A stretch of DNA of 64,000 bases from Marinomonas piezotolerans (GTDB lineage: Bacteria > Pseudomonadota > Gammaproteobacteria > Pseudomonadales > Marinomonadaceae), in NCBI RefSeq assembly GCF_003362755.1, contig NZ_QKRA01000001.1, forward strand, positions 124,001 through 188,000, in the 5' to 3' direction. Shown here in pieces: positions 1 through 8,036 of this stretch. Under the pieces are notes generated by a model. The model saw only the letters and a list, made by a program, of their open reading frames with translations, was not told where the DNA came from and made no database searches. The position numbers and the translations under genes are program-made. Positions within the stretch are counted from its first letter, which is position 1, and the number at the start of each line of letters is the position of its first letter.

Positions 1-213
1 GTATTTGATATAGCCTTCTTGCCAAGATGGGGATGGGTCACTGTTGCCATAGGTTTCTTGGCTATTGAATAAACCCGCTGCCGCTTCCCCCGTAAAATTT
101 AGATGGCGGTTTTCTTCGTCAACGAGTGTGTACGCATGGCTGACTACAGGAGTTCCCATTAAAGCTGCATAGACGCAAACACTTAATTTTTTTTGTTTTA
201 GTAGAGCTCTCAT
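1..213 (-). CDS. Outer-membrane porin, N-terminal part (runs off the left edge)
   Basis: The reverse strand reads 71 codons from an ATG at 213-211 to the window edge without a stop. The product opens with a basic n-region (MRALLKQKK), a hydrophobic stretch and a likely signal-peptidase site after VVSHA. The mature part (LVDEENRHLNFTGEAAAG) alternates polar and hydrophobic residues like the first strand of a trimeric porin barrel. An AAGGAA-type ribosome site lies upstream. Only the N-terminus is visible, so the porin class cannot be given. It would admit small solutes through the outer membrane. Confidence 0.6.
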   Translation of the reverse strand, partial: MRALLKQKKLSVCVYAALMGTPVVSHAYTLVDEENRHLNFTGEAAAGLFNSQETYGNSDPSPSWQEGYIKY

Positions 214-344
214 TAGTTATTTCCTTCGCGATGTTGCTTTTACTTAGTTTCTCTAGCAAGAGAATTGAGTAATCGGAAAGTATTAAATGCAGATTAAATA
301 TGCAACAAATTATCTAATTATGATAATAATTGGCCTTTTTTAGG

Positions 345-393
345 TTTTTTTTTACAAAAAATGCTTGATGAATACGTCTTTTTTTACAAAAAA
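345..393. repeat. Two T-run-AC-A-run direct repeats
   Basis: A T-run followed by AC and an A-run (TTTTTTTACAAAAAA) occurs at 345-361 and again at 379-393. The AC centres are 32 bp apart, about three helical turns. Each copy is itself nearly palindromic. Paired sites on one DNA face could bind a regulator or bend the DNA between the porin and mesX promoters. Function is not known. Confidence 0.4.
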
Positions 394-574
394 GCTCGCT
401 GGTCTGATCACTTTTTAGTTGCTGCTAAATAGCTGTTTGATGGCTTTTAATTTGGATGTGGCTACACCCATATGAAGTTAGAGGCTGTGTGATTTTTATT
501 AGTAATATTCATCTTTATATTACTTATATGATTTCTATTCATAGTTATTGTCCAGTATAAATACGCGACAGGCA

Positions 575-588
575 GACGAAAAATCGTC
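575..588. promoter_or_regulatory. Inverted repeat upstream of mesX
   Basis: GACGA-AAAA-TCGTC is a perfect 5-bp inverted repeat with a 4-base centre. It ends 34 bases before the mesX start and is a possible operator or leader hairpin. It does not match the MetJ box (AGACGTCT) well. Confidence 0.3.
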
Positions 589-622
589 GTGTTCAATACA
601 CCGATATAGGAATAGCAACAAT

Positions 623-1597
623 ATGGACAAGAACTTTGTTTTCACGGTTCAGAGCACTCGGCTTGATGAGCACTATCGTCCCGCTGAGAACACGCGTACA
701 ACAACGAATTTTGCAAACTTAGCGCGGGGCCCACGACGCCAAGAAAACTTACGCGATGCTTTGAGAATGATTAATAACCGCTTCAATGCGTTAATGCCTT
801 GGGACAATGCGACGGCGAATCGCTACTCCGTCGATCTTGAAATCGTTTCAGTGGATATTGATGTGCAAGGCGACGGGCACTTTTTCCCAACGATCGAGGT
901 GTTGAAAACCAACATCAACGATCATAAGACGGGTAAGTGTATTGAAGGGCTGGTCGGCAACAATTTCTCTTCTTACGTTAGAGATTATGACTTCAGTGTT
1001 TTACTGCCAGACTATAATAAAGGTCGTGCAAGCTTCGCAGTACCCGATGATTTTGGTGAGTTACACGGGCGTATATTTAAATGTTTTGTAGCCTCCGACT
1101 GTTACGCTGAAAATTTCTCCAAGCCACCTGTTATTTGTGTAAGCGTATCTGACAGTAAAACGTACCAACGAACAGATAACGAGCATCCGATTTTAGGTGT
1201 CGAGTACCAGCCAAATGAAACCTCATTAACTGAGCAGTATTTTCATAAAATGGGATTACAGGTGCGCTATTTTATGCCGCCAAACAGCGTCGCACCGTTG
1301 GCGTTCTATTACTTTGGTGACCTTCTCAATGACTATAGCAACCTTGAGTTGGTGGCGACCATTAGTACGATGGAGACCTTTCAAAAAATCTATCGACCAG
1401 AGATTTACAACGCAAACGCCGTTGCGGGTCGCCGCTATCAACCGAGTTTGAAACATGGCGACCATTCAATCACAAACATTGTCTACGACCGTGAAGAGCG
1501 TAGCCAACTAGCGGTTCAGCAAGGGCATTTTGCCCAAGAATATTTTATAAAGCCGTACCAAGCAGTGTTAGAGCAGTGGACAGCACATAACGCATAA
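623..1597 (+). CDS. mesX: MesX, DUF1852 partner of the MesD methionine synthase
   Basis: A 324-residue DUF1852 protein. The ATG at 623 is chosen over an in-frame TTG at 548 because an AGGAA site precedes it and the family typically begins close to the FxFTV...RLDExYRPxxxTRxTTNFANLARG block seen at residues 4-36. DUF1852 genes sit next to a short MetE-like protein. Work on folate-independent methionine synthases named the pair MesX/MesD and found that MesD activity needs MesX and oxygen. The mesD gene follows after 29 bases on the same strand, so the two are probably co-transcribed. The protein lacks a signal peptide and should be cytoplasmic. Confidence 0.85.
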   Translation: MDKNFVFTVQSTRLDEHYRPAENTRTTTNFANLARGPRRQENLRDALRMINNRFNALMPWDNATANRYSVDLEIVSVDIDVQGDGHFFPTIEVLKTNINDHKTGKCIEGLVGNNFSSYVRDYDFSVLLPDYNKGRASFAVPDDFGELHGRIFKCFVASDCYAENFSKPPVICVSVSDSKTYQRTDNEHPILGVEYQPNETSLTEQYFHKMGLQVRYFMPPNSVAPLAFYYFGDLLNDYSNLELVATISTMETFQKIYRPEIYNANAVAGRRYQPSLKHGDHSITNIVYDREERSQLAVQQGHFAQEYFIKPYQAVLEQWTAHNA

Positions 1598-1626
1598 TAA
1601 TGGACTAAGAGAGAGCATAGACAAAT

Positions 1627-2655
1627 ATGAAGAAGCTATTACCGACATCTACAGCAGGAAGCCTACCGAAACCCGCTTGGCTGGCACAGCCTGAGACATT
1701 ATGGTCGCCTTGGAACTTATCTGGAGAGGTGTTATCCGAGGGGAAGCTTGATGCTTTGCGTGTATCGCTGCATGACCAGCAACTAGCTGGAATAGACATT
1801 GTGAGTGACGGCGAGCAGTCACGCCAACATTTCGTTACAACGTTTATTGAACATTTAAGTGGCGTGGATTTTGAAAACCGCAAAACAGTGAAGATACGAG
1901 ACCGATACGACGCGAGTGTTCCGGTCGTAGTGGACGCTGTGGCACGACCAAAGCCTGTATTTTTAGAGCATGCAAAATTTTTGCGTCAGCAAACGAATCA
2001 GCCTATTAAATGGGCCTTGCCAGGGCCCATGACGATGGTCGATACCCTCTATGATGACCATTATAAAAGTCGTGAAAAGCTGGCTTGGGAATTTGCCAAA
2101 CTCCTTAATCAAGAAGCTAAAGAACTGGAAGCGGCGGGTGTCGACATTATTCAATTTGATGAGCCTGCGTTTAATGTTTTCTTTGATGAAGTGAATGATT
2201 GGGGGATTGCTGCGTTAGAGAGGGCGATCGAGGGACTAAACTGCGAAACCGTGGTGCATATTTGTTATGGCTATGGCATCAAAGCGAACACAGACTGGAA
2301 GCAAACGTTGGGCTCTGAGTGGCGTCAATATGAAGAGATTTTCCCGAAGCTTCAGGCGTCCAATATTGATGTGATATCACTGGAGTGTCATAACTCACGA
2401 GTGCCGATGGAGCTGCTAGAGTTAGTACGTGGTAAGAAAGTCATGGTGGGGGCCATTGATGTTGCAACGAATGTAATTGAAACCCCCGCAGAAGTGGCCG
2501 ACACACTTCGTAAAGCGTTGCAGTATGTGGACGCCGATAAGCTATATCCTTGCACAAACTGTGGTATGGCACCGTTACCCAGAGAGGTCGCCAACGCCAA
2601 ATTGCATGCGTTGAGTGCGGGGGCGGCGATTGTGCGTAGTGAGTTGATGCAATAA
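1627..2655 (+). CDS. mesD: MesD, core methionine synthase (MetE C-terminal-like)
   Basis: A 342-residue protein equal to the C-terminal catalytic half of cobalamin-independent methionine synthase, without the N-terminal folate-binding half of MetE. Features visible are the N-terminal TSTAGSLPKP motif, the FDEPAF segment, the metal-site HICYG motif, ECHNSR, and the late CTNCGMAPL motif that supplies the zinc-binding cysteine. MesD makes methionine from homocysteine with a methyl donor other than methyl-tetrahydrofolate and needs MesX, encoded just upstream. The start ATG at 1627 follows a purine-rich AGAGAG stretch. This was probably once annotated as 'metE2'. Confidence 0.85.
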   Translation: MKKLLPTSTAGSLPKPAWLAQPETLWSPWNLSGEVLSEGKLDALRVSLHDQQLAGIDIVSDGEQSRQHFVTTFIEHLSGVDFENRKTVKIRDRYDASVPVVVDAVARPKPVFLEHAKFLRQQTNQPIKWALPGPMTMVDTLYDDHYKSREKLAWEFAKLLNQEAKELEAAGVDIIQFDEPAFNVFFDEVNDWGIAALERAIEGLNCETVVHICYGYGIKANTDWKQTLGSEWRQYEEIFPKLQASNIDVISLECHNSRVPMELLELVRGKKVMVGAIDVATNVIETPAEVADTLRKALQYVDADKLYPCTNCGMAPLPREVANAKLHALSAGAAIVRSELMQ

Positions 2656-2684
2656 ATAATCATTTAGCTCCAGTAAAGTCGTTG

Positions 2685-2711
2685 AAGGCAGCTAACGGGA
2701 AAAGCTGCCTT
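2685..2711 (+). terminator. Stem-loop after mesD
   Basis: A perfect 9-bp stem (AAGGCAGCT / AGCTGCCTT) with a 9-base loop ends 56 bases after the mesD stop. Only a short T tract follows, so it is a moderate terminator candidate. Confidence 0.5.
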
Positions 2712-2961
2712 TGATCTACAAAAAAGGAGGGGGTAAGTGGTAAAAGTGAAAAGAACGGTAGACATTGGCATATATTGAGGTATTATTTGCGCCGCGCTGC
2801 TTTTTGGCGATTATTTAAATAACGGTTTAGCATGTGAACGCATTTATATGTAATGAATAATTTTCTACATAAGTTATTGATTTTAATTTAAAAGTGTTTA
2901 AAATTCCGTTCGCTATATTTGTCTTAACTATAATGTTTTAGACGATCTAAACGAAGAGCAA
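2712..2961 (+). promoter_or_regulatory. Gap with probable tRNA promoter
   Basis: Non-coding AT-rich sequence before the tRNA cluster. A perfect -10 hexamer TATAAT is at 2929-2934, but the -35 region around 2904-2911 matches poorly. Spacing to the first tRNA (about 67 bases) would leave a processed 5' leader. No other feature is visible. Confidence 0.4.
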
Positions 2962-3000
2962 CCACCACTTATAGGAAGTGGCTAAAGAACCTATGACAAT

Positions 3001-3077
3001 GGAGCGGTAGTTCAGTTGGTTAGAATACCTGCCTGTCACGCAGGGGGTCGCGGGTTCGAGTCCCGTCCGTTCCGCCA
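3001..3077 (+). tRNA. tRNA-Asp (GTC), copy 1
   Basis: 77 nt with encoded CCA. The acceptor stem GGAGCGG pairs with CCGTTCC (one G-T wobble). The D-arm contains AGTTGGTTAGA, the anticodon loop CTGTCAC gives GTC, and the T-loop is GTTCGAGTC. Its sequence matches copy 2. Confidence 0.95.
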
Positions 3078-3124
3078 CTTACTTTTGATGTGGGTAAGTT
3101 GGTAAGCAAAACCATCATTATGAT

Positions 3125-3200
3125 GGGTGTGTAGCTCAGTTGGGAGAGCGTCGCCCTTACAAGGCGAATGTCGGGAGTTCGAACCTCTCCACACCCACCA
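3125..3200 (+). tRNA. tRNA-Val (TAC)
   Basis: 76 nt with encoded CCA. The acceptor stem GGGTGTG pairs with CACACCC, the anticodon loop CTTACAA gives anticodon TAC, and the T-loop is GTTCGAACC. It lies between the two tRNA-Asp copies in a presumed single transcript. Confidence 0.95.
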
Positions 3201-3233
3201 CTTATAGGAAGTGGCTAAAGAACCTATGATAAT

Positions 3234-3310
3234 GGAGCGGTAGTTCAGTTGGTTAGAATACCTGCCTGTCACGCAGGGGGTCGCGGGTTCGAGTCCCGTC
3301 CGTTCCGCCA
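3234..3310 (+). tRNA. tRNA-Asp (GTC), copy 2
   Basis: 77 nt, the same sequence as the tRNA at 3001-3077 including the encoded CCA, and part of the 116-bp duplication. A T6 run follows at once and may end the transcript. Confidence 0.95.
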
Positions 3311-3521
3311 CTTTTTTAATACAAATTAATCCTCAATTCCCTTCATCTGTACACCTCTATCTCGACTTTGATCGCACTCGATCAAGTGCCTTTCTGTCTA
3401 CAAATTTTTCTTTATTTATTTCCTTTGATTAGAGTAAAACGACACTCCCAATGGCCGTCAATTAGGCTCTGGTTTGACTTAATGTCGCGAGTTCGCTGGC
3501 AGTTTAGACTCCAGTAGGCAT

Positions 3522-3543
3522 AAAAAAGGGAGCTTTCGCTCCC
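3522..3543 (-). terminator. Terminator of the polyamine-type ABC operon
   Basis: On the minus strand GGGAGC-GAAA-GCTCCC is a 6-bp GC-rich stem with a GAAA tetraloop, followed by T6. It sits 20 bases after the stop of the ABC ATPase gene and is a textbook intrinsic terminator. Confidence 0.8.
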
Positions 3544-3563
3544 AAGAGGGTGACACTAAATCG

Positions 3564-4691
3564 CTAGCTTGCCTTCATGATGTCTTGCTCACTCCATTGC
3601 TCGTAAACACAGCTGTGTTGTGTTGACCATCGAACACAGACTTCTGAGCCTGCAGTCACATCGGTATGTTCGCGGGCGACGGCTTTGCCCATTAACCGCT
3701 GACCCGATTGCGTGACCAAAGTGCAGGTATAGCTTTCACCTAGGAATACGGTCTCTTCGACCGTTGCTAGGATTTCGTTCATATCTGCGGCAAGTGGTTC
3801 TTGGGCTGCTTGCTCCTTAGGCAGAACGTAGATATTTTCTGGTCGAATCATGAGTAGCACATCGGTCTGATCGGGAATTCTATGAGATTGTGTTCCTAAT
3901 GTGAGTAATTGCTGCTCAAATTGTGCTTGTGACTCAGATTTGATACGTACTTTGAGAAAATTCGAGTTCCCTAAGAACGACGCAACAAATGCATTAGGCG
4001 GTGTGTTATACAGTTCTGTTCCTGAACCAAGGCCGACGATTTCCCCATCTTTGAATATTGCAATGCGTTCGGACAAACGCATGGCTTCATCTTGATCGTG
4101 GGTCACATAGATAATCGTGATGCCGAGGCGTCTATGAATTTGACGCAGTTCGTCTTGAAGGTCTTCACGCAGCTTTTTATCCAAAGCGCCTAAGGGTTCA
4201 TCCATCAGCAGTATTTCGGGTTCATAGACCAATGCGCGAGCAATCGCGACGCGCTGCTTTTGACCACCTGACAACATATTGGGGCGACGATCAGCAAAAT
4301 CAGAAAGCTGCACCAGTTTGAGTATTTCATCGACTTTTTTATCACGCTCTGGTTTCGGGACTTTGCGTATATCAAGAGGAAAGCCAATGTTGTCTCGTAC
4401 ATTCATGTGAGGGAACAGCGAGTAGTGCTGAAACACCATGCCAATGCCCCGTTTATGAGAAGGGACATGGATAAGCGAATTGTTATGTAGCAGGATCTCC
4501 CCAGAGGTGGGGGTCTCGAATCCCGCAATCATGGAAAGCGTTGTGCTTTTACCAGAACCACTAGAACCTAAAAATGTTAGAAATTCGCCTTTCTCAATCT
4601 CAAGATTGATGTGATTGACCGCAGTAAATTGGCCGTATTCCTTATTCAGTAACTTGAGTGTTACTAATGGGGTTGAACTCTGTGTTGTCAT
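3564..4691 (-). CDS. ABC transporter ATPase, PotA/spermidine-putrescine type
   Basis: A 375-residue ATP-binding subunit that drives uptake through the two permeases encoded upstream. Walker A is GSSGSGKST, the signature motif is LSGGQ, and Walker B is ILLMDEPLGALD. The C-terminal ~120 residues fit a TOBE-type regulatory domain. The ATG at 4691 has a TAGGAG site. A longer in-frame reading starting at 4796 would overlap the preceding permease and is not favoured. It is the last gene of a four-gene minus-strand operon (binding protein, permease, permease, ATPase) and is followed by a terminator. The family name is firm, the substrate is not. A palindrome shared with a ring-cleavage operon suggests a nitrogenous compound other than a polyamine. 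Confidence 0.85.
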   Translation of the reverse strand: MTTQSSTPLVTLKLLNKEYGQFTAVNHINLEIEKGEFLTFLGSSGSGKSTTLSMIAGFETPTSGEILLHNNSLIHVPSHKRGIGMVFQHYSLFPHMNVRDNIGFPLDIRKVPKPERDKKVDEILKLVQLSDFADRRPNMLSGGQKQRVAIARALVYEPEILLMDEPLGALDKKLREDLQDELRQIHRRLGITIIYVTHDQDEAMRLSERIAIFKDGEIVGLGSGTELYNTPPNAFVASFLGNSNFLKVRIKSESQAQFEQQLLTLGTQSHRIPDQTDVLLMIRPENIYVLPKEQAAQEPLAADMNEILATVEETVFLGESYTCTLVTQSGQRLMGKAVAREHTDVTAGSEVCVRWSTQHSCVYEQWSEQDIMKAS

Positions 4692-4713
4692 AATAAAGCT
4701 CCTAACGGTCAGC

Positions 4714-5514
4714 CTATTGGCTACGTTTACGTAGAATGTTGGCGGCAAGCATGATGAATAAGGACAAGAAAATGAGTAGTGTGGATGCGACAGCAATGAC
4801 AGGGGTTAAGTCCTGTCTCAGGGTGGACCACATTTTCACCGGTAAGGTTTGTAGCTCGGGGCTAGCCATCATCACACTGATGACCACTTCATCCCAAGAC
4901 ACTAAGAAAGCAAACAAGGCACCCGCAAAAATTCCAGGCTTAATAGATGGAAATGTCACTTTGAAAATGGCTTGTAATCGGCTAGCGCCACAAATAACCG
5001 CAGCATTTTCGATTGATTTATCGAAGAGCTTGAGCGAATTGATGATGGATATCATGGCAAAGGGAACCGCGACGATGACATGGCTGATGATGAACGCTAC
5101 CAATGTGCCAGTAAGCCCCAGACTTAGAAACATACTGTAGGTTGCCACGGCAATGATGACCACTGGTACGATCATCGGTAAGGTAAATAGGCTGTATAGA
5201 TAATCTCTTCCGCGGAATTTGCCTCTCACGAGCGCAAACGAAGCCGGCAAAGCAATGAGCGTCGCCACGATGGACGTCACGGTTGCGACTTGTAAGCTGG
5301 TGAGTGCGGCGTCAATCCATTGCGGATTATCAAAAAATCGTTCATACCATTTCGTGGTCCAATGAGGTGGTGGAAACACCAACCATTGAGAAGAACCAAA
5401 CGAAAGAGCGACGATAAAGAAAATCGGCATAGCCAAAAATGCAGCGATGGATCCAGTGATCAAATACAGGGCGGATTTTATTCTCCATCCTAGTGACTGT
5501 TGAGTTAATAGCAT
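4714..5514 (-). CDS. ABC transporter permease, PotC type
   Basis: A 266-residue inner-membrane permease with about six hydrophobic segments. A typical EAA loop (ENAAVICGASRLQAIFKVTF) occurs near residue 180 and is the docking site for the ATPase. Its ATG lies one base past the stop of the previous permease, so the two are translationally linked. The ATPase gene follows after 22 bases. It would pair with the PotB-type permease to form the channel. Confidence 0.85.
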   Translation of the reverse strand: MLLTQQSLGWRIKSALYLITGSIAAFLAMPIFFIVALSFGSSQWLVFPPPHWTTKWYERFFDNPQWIDAALTSLQVATVTSIVATLIALPASFALVRGKFRGRDYLYSLFTLPMIVPVVIIAVATYSMFLSLGLTGTLVAFIISHVIVAVPFAMISIINSLKLFDKSIENAAVICGASRLQAIFKVTFPSIKPGIFAGALFAFLVSWDEVVISVMMASPELQTLPVKMWSTLRQDLTPVIAVASTLLIFLSLFIMLAANILRKRSQ

Positions 5515-5515
5515 G

Positions 5516-6367
5516 TTAACCCCCTGTATGGGACGAAGTGGGTGACTCGGTTTGAACTTTTAGATAGATGTAAAACATGACTAAAGTAACCGCGATAAGA
5601 ATGGACGCCGCTGCGCTGGCGATTCCCCAGTTAAGGAAATTCTGCACCTGTTGCACGATGAATTCAGGCAGCATCATATTGCTGACACCGCCAAGGAGTG
5701 CGGGCGTTACGTAGTAGCCAAGGGACATTACAAATACCATTAGAGCACCCGAGAAAATGCCTGGCTTACAAAGAGGAAGAAACACTCGGAAAAATACAGT
5801 GCGAGCTGATGCGCCACAAACAGAGGCCGCTTGTAACACCATAGGATCGATGGCGCTCATTGAAGCCTGCAATGGCAACACGACAAATGGAATCATAATA
5901 TAGGTCATGCCAATGATAACCCCTGTTAGGTTGTGAACCAGCTCAAGGGGTTGGTCGATGATCCCAATGGCCATCAACATTTTATTTAGCACGCCAGATG
6001 ATTGTAGTAAGACCAACCAAGAGTATGTTCGTGCAAGTAGGCTAGTCCACATGGACAGCAACACGACGTTTAGTAGAAAACGCCCCCAACCACTTGGAAA
6101 TAAAGTGATGCACCATGCTAGAGGGAATCCTAATAGTACGGCGAATAGTGTCACGAGTGTGGCAACCAAAAAGGTATTTGCCAGTACTTGGACGTAAGTA
6201 GAGGTCGCCAGTAGCTCGGTAAAGTTGACTAATCCCAACGTTGGTTCAGTCACACTTTGGACGAGAAGGCTGATGAGGGGAATTAAAAAGAAGATCCCCA
6301 AGAACAACAAAATCGGTAGTAGGAGAGACGTGTCTTTCCACTTTTGACTATAGATACGTGCAGACAT
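5516..6367 (-). CDS. ABC transporter permease, PotB type
   Basis: A 283-residue permease. The ATG at 6367 (MSARIYSQK) is preferred because AAGGTAA stands upstream; a longer reading from 6403 has no ribosome site and would run into the stem-loop at 6385-6413. About six membrane segments and an EAA loop (QAASVCGASARTVFFRVFL) are visible. The spacing to the binding-protein gene is 73 bases and holds a strong hairpin, which probably lowers permease expression relative to the binding protein. Confidence 0.85.
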   Translation of the reverse strand: MSARIYSQKWKDTSLLLPILLFLGIFFLIPLISLLVQSVTEPTLGLVNFTELLATSTYVQVLANTFLVATLVTLFAVLLGFPLAWCITLFPSGWGRFLLNVVLLSMWTSLLARTYSWLVLLQSSGVLNKMLMAIGIIDQPLELVHNLTGVIIGMTYIMIPFVVLPLQASMSAIDPMVLQAASVCGASARTVFFRVFLPLCKPGIFSGALMVFVMSLGYYVTPALLGGVSNMMLPEFIVQQVQNFLNWGIASAAASILIAVTLVMFYIYLKVQTESPTSSHTGG

Positions 6368-6384
6368 AGCGTTTACCTTAAAAT

Positions 6385-6413
6385 CCGCTAAGCAATGAAT
6401 CATTGCTTAGCGG
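6385..6413 (-). promoter_or_regulatory. Intercistronic stem-loop after the binding-protein gene
   Basis: A perfect 13-bp inverted repeat (CCGCTAAGCAATG / CATTGCTTAGCGG) with a 3-base centre between the binding-protein stop and the first permease. No T run follows on the minus strand, so a role in mRNA 3'-end protection or partial attenuation is more likely than full termination. Confidence 0.7.
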
Positions 6414-6440
6414 TTAGTGAAAACAATGGCGCTGAAAGCC

Positions 6441-7460
6441 TTATTTCAGTAGCCAGTTATTCCAACGTTTACTGATTTCCAGTCCGTTCTTCGCCCAGTA
6501 TTGATAATCAAGTGATACTTGATCGTCGGTGTAGTTGGTCGGAAGGTAAGCGTTAAGGCCTGCGTCGATTATCTCGCTACTTTTCGTATTGATTGGTGAG
6601 TAGGCGGTCAGTGTAGAAAAATCAGCTTGGCCTTGAGCACTAGTTGAGTACGCTAAGAATTTCATTGCCGCGTCTTTGTTTTTAGCGCCTTTTGGGATGA
6701 CCAAAAAGTCGGACATGACTAAGTTATCTTTCCAGCTTACACCTACTGGTAGGCCATCTGCTTGAAGTGAGAAAACACGTCCATTCCAGAACATACCCAT
6801 ACTGACTTCGCCAGACGCGAGCAATTGTTGTGATTGTGCACCGCCCCCCCACCAAATAATGTCATCTTTAATCGTATCTAGTTTTGCGAAAGCACGGTCT
6901 AGATCAAGCGGGTAAAGATTGGCTGGTTCTACGCCATCGGCGATCAGTGCAAGTTCGAGTACCCCTGGGCTTGGCCATTTATAGAGCGCTCGCTTACCAG
7001 GGTAGTTTTCAAGGTCAAAAAGCTGCTGCCAAGAGCTAGGCTCGCTAGATAAGCGATTCTTGTTATAGGCAAGCACAAATGAAAAGTAGAATGAGCCAAT
7101 ACCGTAGTCAGACACAAAACGAGGGTCGATGTTAGTCGTGTCGATCACAGAAAAATCAAGTGGCTCTAGTAGTCCCTCAGCGGCTGCGCGGTAAGCAAAG
7201 TCAGCTTCGACATCGACTAAATCCCACTGCACGTTGCCACTTTCCACCATCGCTTTTAGCTTGCCATAGTCGGTTGGGCCATCCTGAATCACTTTGATGT
7301 CATGGATAGCTGAAAAGGGTACTGCCCAGGCTTCTTCCTGTGCTTCTTGAGTGGACCCGCCCCAGCTCACAAAGCTCATTGACTCGCTTGCACTAGCAGC
7401 CATGGACGCCATTCCGATGGTTAATGCTAGCGCACTATTTCTCATTTTTTTGTTCATCAT
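6441..7460 (-). CDS. Periplasmic binding protein, PotD/PotF-like
   Basis: A 339-residue extracellular solute-binding protein. Residues 1-25 form a signal peptide (basic MMNKKMRNS, hydrophobic core, cleavage near SASA). The mature part starts SMSFVSWGGSTQEAQ, typical of spermidine/putrescine-type binding proteins. It captures the substrate in the periplasm for the two permeases downstream. Two adjacent ATGs (7460, 7457) share an AAAGGAA site. A long palindrome at 7556-7585, about 95 bases upstream, is like the one before the divergent monooxygenase operon and points to control by the GntR protein at 8426-9088. Confidence 0.85.
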   Translation of the reverse strand: MMNKKMRNSALALTIGMASMAASASESMSFVSWGGSTQEAQEEAWAVPFSAIHDIKVIQDGPTDYGKLKAMVESGNVQWDLVDVEADFAYRAAAEGLLEPLDFSVIDTTNIDPRFVSDYGIGSFYFSFVLAYNKNRLSSEPSSWQQLFDLENYPGKRALYKWPSPGVLELALIADGVEPANLYPLDLDRAFAKLDTIKDDIIWWGGGAQSQQLLASGEVSMGMFWNGRVFSLQADGLPVGVSWKDNLVMSDFLVIPKGAKNKDAAMKFLAYSTSAQGQADFSTLTAYSPINTKSSEIIDAGLNAYLPTNYTDDQVSLDYQYWAKNGLEISKRWNNWLLK

Positions 7461-7555
7461 TCTGTTCCTTTACCTATTGTTGTTAGTCGCAAGTTGAAGA
7501 TCTATCGTTTTAATAACAGGGTGTTTGAGACTGATCAAAAAACAAACTCAACATA

Positions 7556-7585
7556 GACCATATTATGGTATGCCATAATATGGTC
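7556..7585. promoter_or_regulatory. Probable GntR operator before the ABC transporter operon
   Basis: A perfect inverted repeat with 13-bp arms (GACCATATTATGG / CCATAATATGGTC) and a TATG centre. The core ATGGTATGCCAT differs by one base from the palindrome at 9183-9198. The form TGGTATACCA is typical of FCD-class GntR operators. Confidence 0.7.
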
Positions 7586-7719
7586 AAGCAGTTTTTTCAT
7601 TTTTTTATTCTGATTTCTGTGGTTTAGAGTTAAAAAAGCGAGCGTTAGTACAATGAGGATAATGGGCTAGGGGAGAGGGGGGAGCAGCAACGTCGAAGGT
7701 GTCGAGTCGCTGCGGATTA

Positions 7720-8019
7720 TTAGGCTTCAGGTAGACCTTGTAAGATAAGAACGGTCGCTTTTGCGCAGTCGGCACGATGTGCGCGGGCTTGCTGATAAGC
7801 GTCTGAATGGTAACAAGCTAATGCTGCCTCATAACTATCAAACTCAAATACTACCGCTCGCGTGGGGGTAGGATGATCGCCTTCAAGCATAGTGAAGTTT
7901 TCTCCACGTGAAAGCATCTTTGCACCGTGAGCGGCCAACGCAGCAGGGGCTTTGGCTAGGTAATTCTGATATGCGTCGGCGTCTTGTACTTCTACGTGAG
8001 CAATCCAATAACCTTTCAT
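7720..8019 (-). CDS. DUF1330 family protein
   Basis: A 99-residue DUF1330 protein (dimeric alpha+beta barrel fold). The N-terminal MKGYWIAHVEVQD, central GGxx-like block and RAVVFEFDSYEAALACYHSDAYQ match the family. The ATG at 8019 is chosen over GTG at 8025 because the AAGGGA site is about seven bases away from it. It follows the CMD gene by 17 bases in the GntR-CMD-DUF1330 operon. The biochemical role of the family is unknown. Proteins of this fold often help handle reactive small molecules in catabolic clusters. Confidence 0.8.
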   Translation of the reverse strand: MKGYWIAHVEVQDADAYQNYLAKAPAALAAHGAKMLSRGENFTMLEGDHPTPTRAVVFEFDSYEAALACYHSDAYQQARAHRADCAKATVLILQGLPEA

Positions 8020-8036
8020 AGACACTTCCCTTAAGG

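Larger units (their letters stand above)
214..622. other. AT-rich intergenic region between porin and mesX
   Basis: This stretch separates two divergent genes and should hold both promoters. It contains a pair of T-run/AC/A-run direct repeats (345-393) and a short perfect inverted repeat (575-588). No coding frame of convincing composition is seen. No SAM riboswitch-like structure was recognised before mesX, although this was judged by eye only. Confidence 0.6.
2962..3310 (+). repeat. Duplicated tRNA-Asp unit, 2 x 116 bp, around tRNA-Val
   Basis: The 116-bp blocks 2962-3077 and 3195-3310 are identical except for one base (GACAAT versus GATAAT just before the tRNA). Each block starts with CCACCA, continues through a 5' spacer able to form the stem CCACTT...AAGTGG, and ends with the complete tRNA-Asp. 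In the second block CCACCA is the real 3' end of tRNA-Val. In the first it has no tRNA in front and looks like the scar of a lost or displaced tRNA end. This is a recent recombination product. Confidence 0.85.

Noticed and set aside
548..622. Longer mesX start at TTG 548
   Set aside because: The extra 25 residues do not resemble the family and the inverted repeat falls inside. ATG 623 has a proper ribosome site.
3036..3311. Minus-strand open frame reading MAERTGLEPATPCVTG
   Set aside because: It is antisense to the tRNA cluster. This is a classic false gene produced by reading tRNA-Asp and tRNA-Val backwards.
4736..5140. 134-codon plus-strand frame inside the PotC-type permease
   Set aside because: Complementary-strand shadow of a strongly supported membrane protein gene, with no ribosome site or family match.
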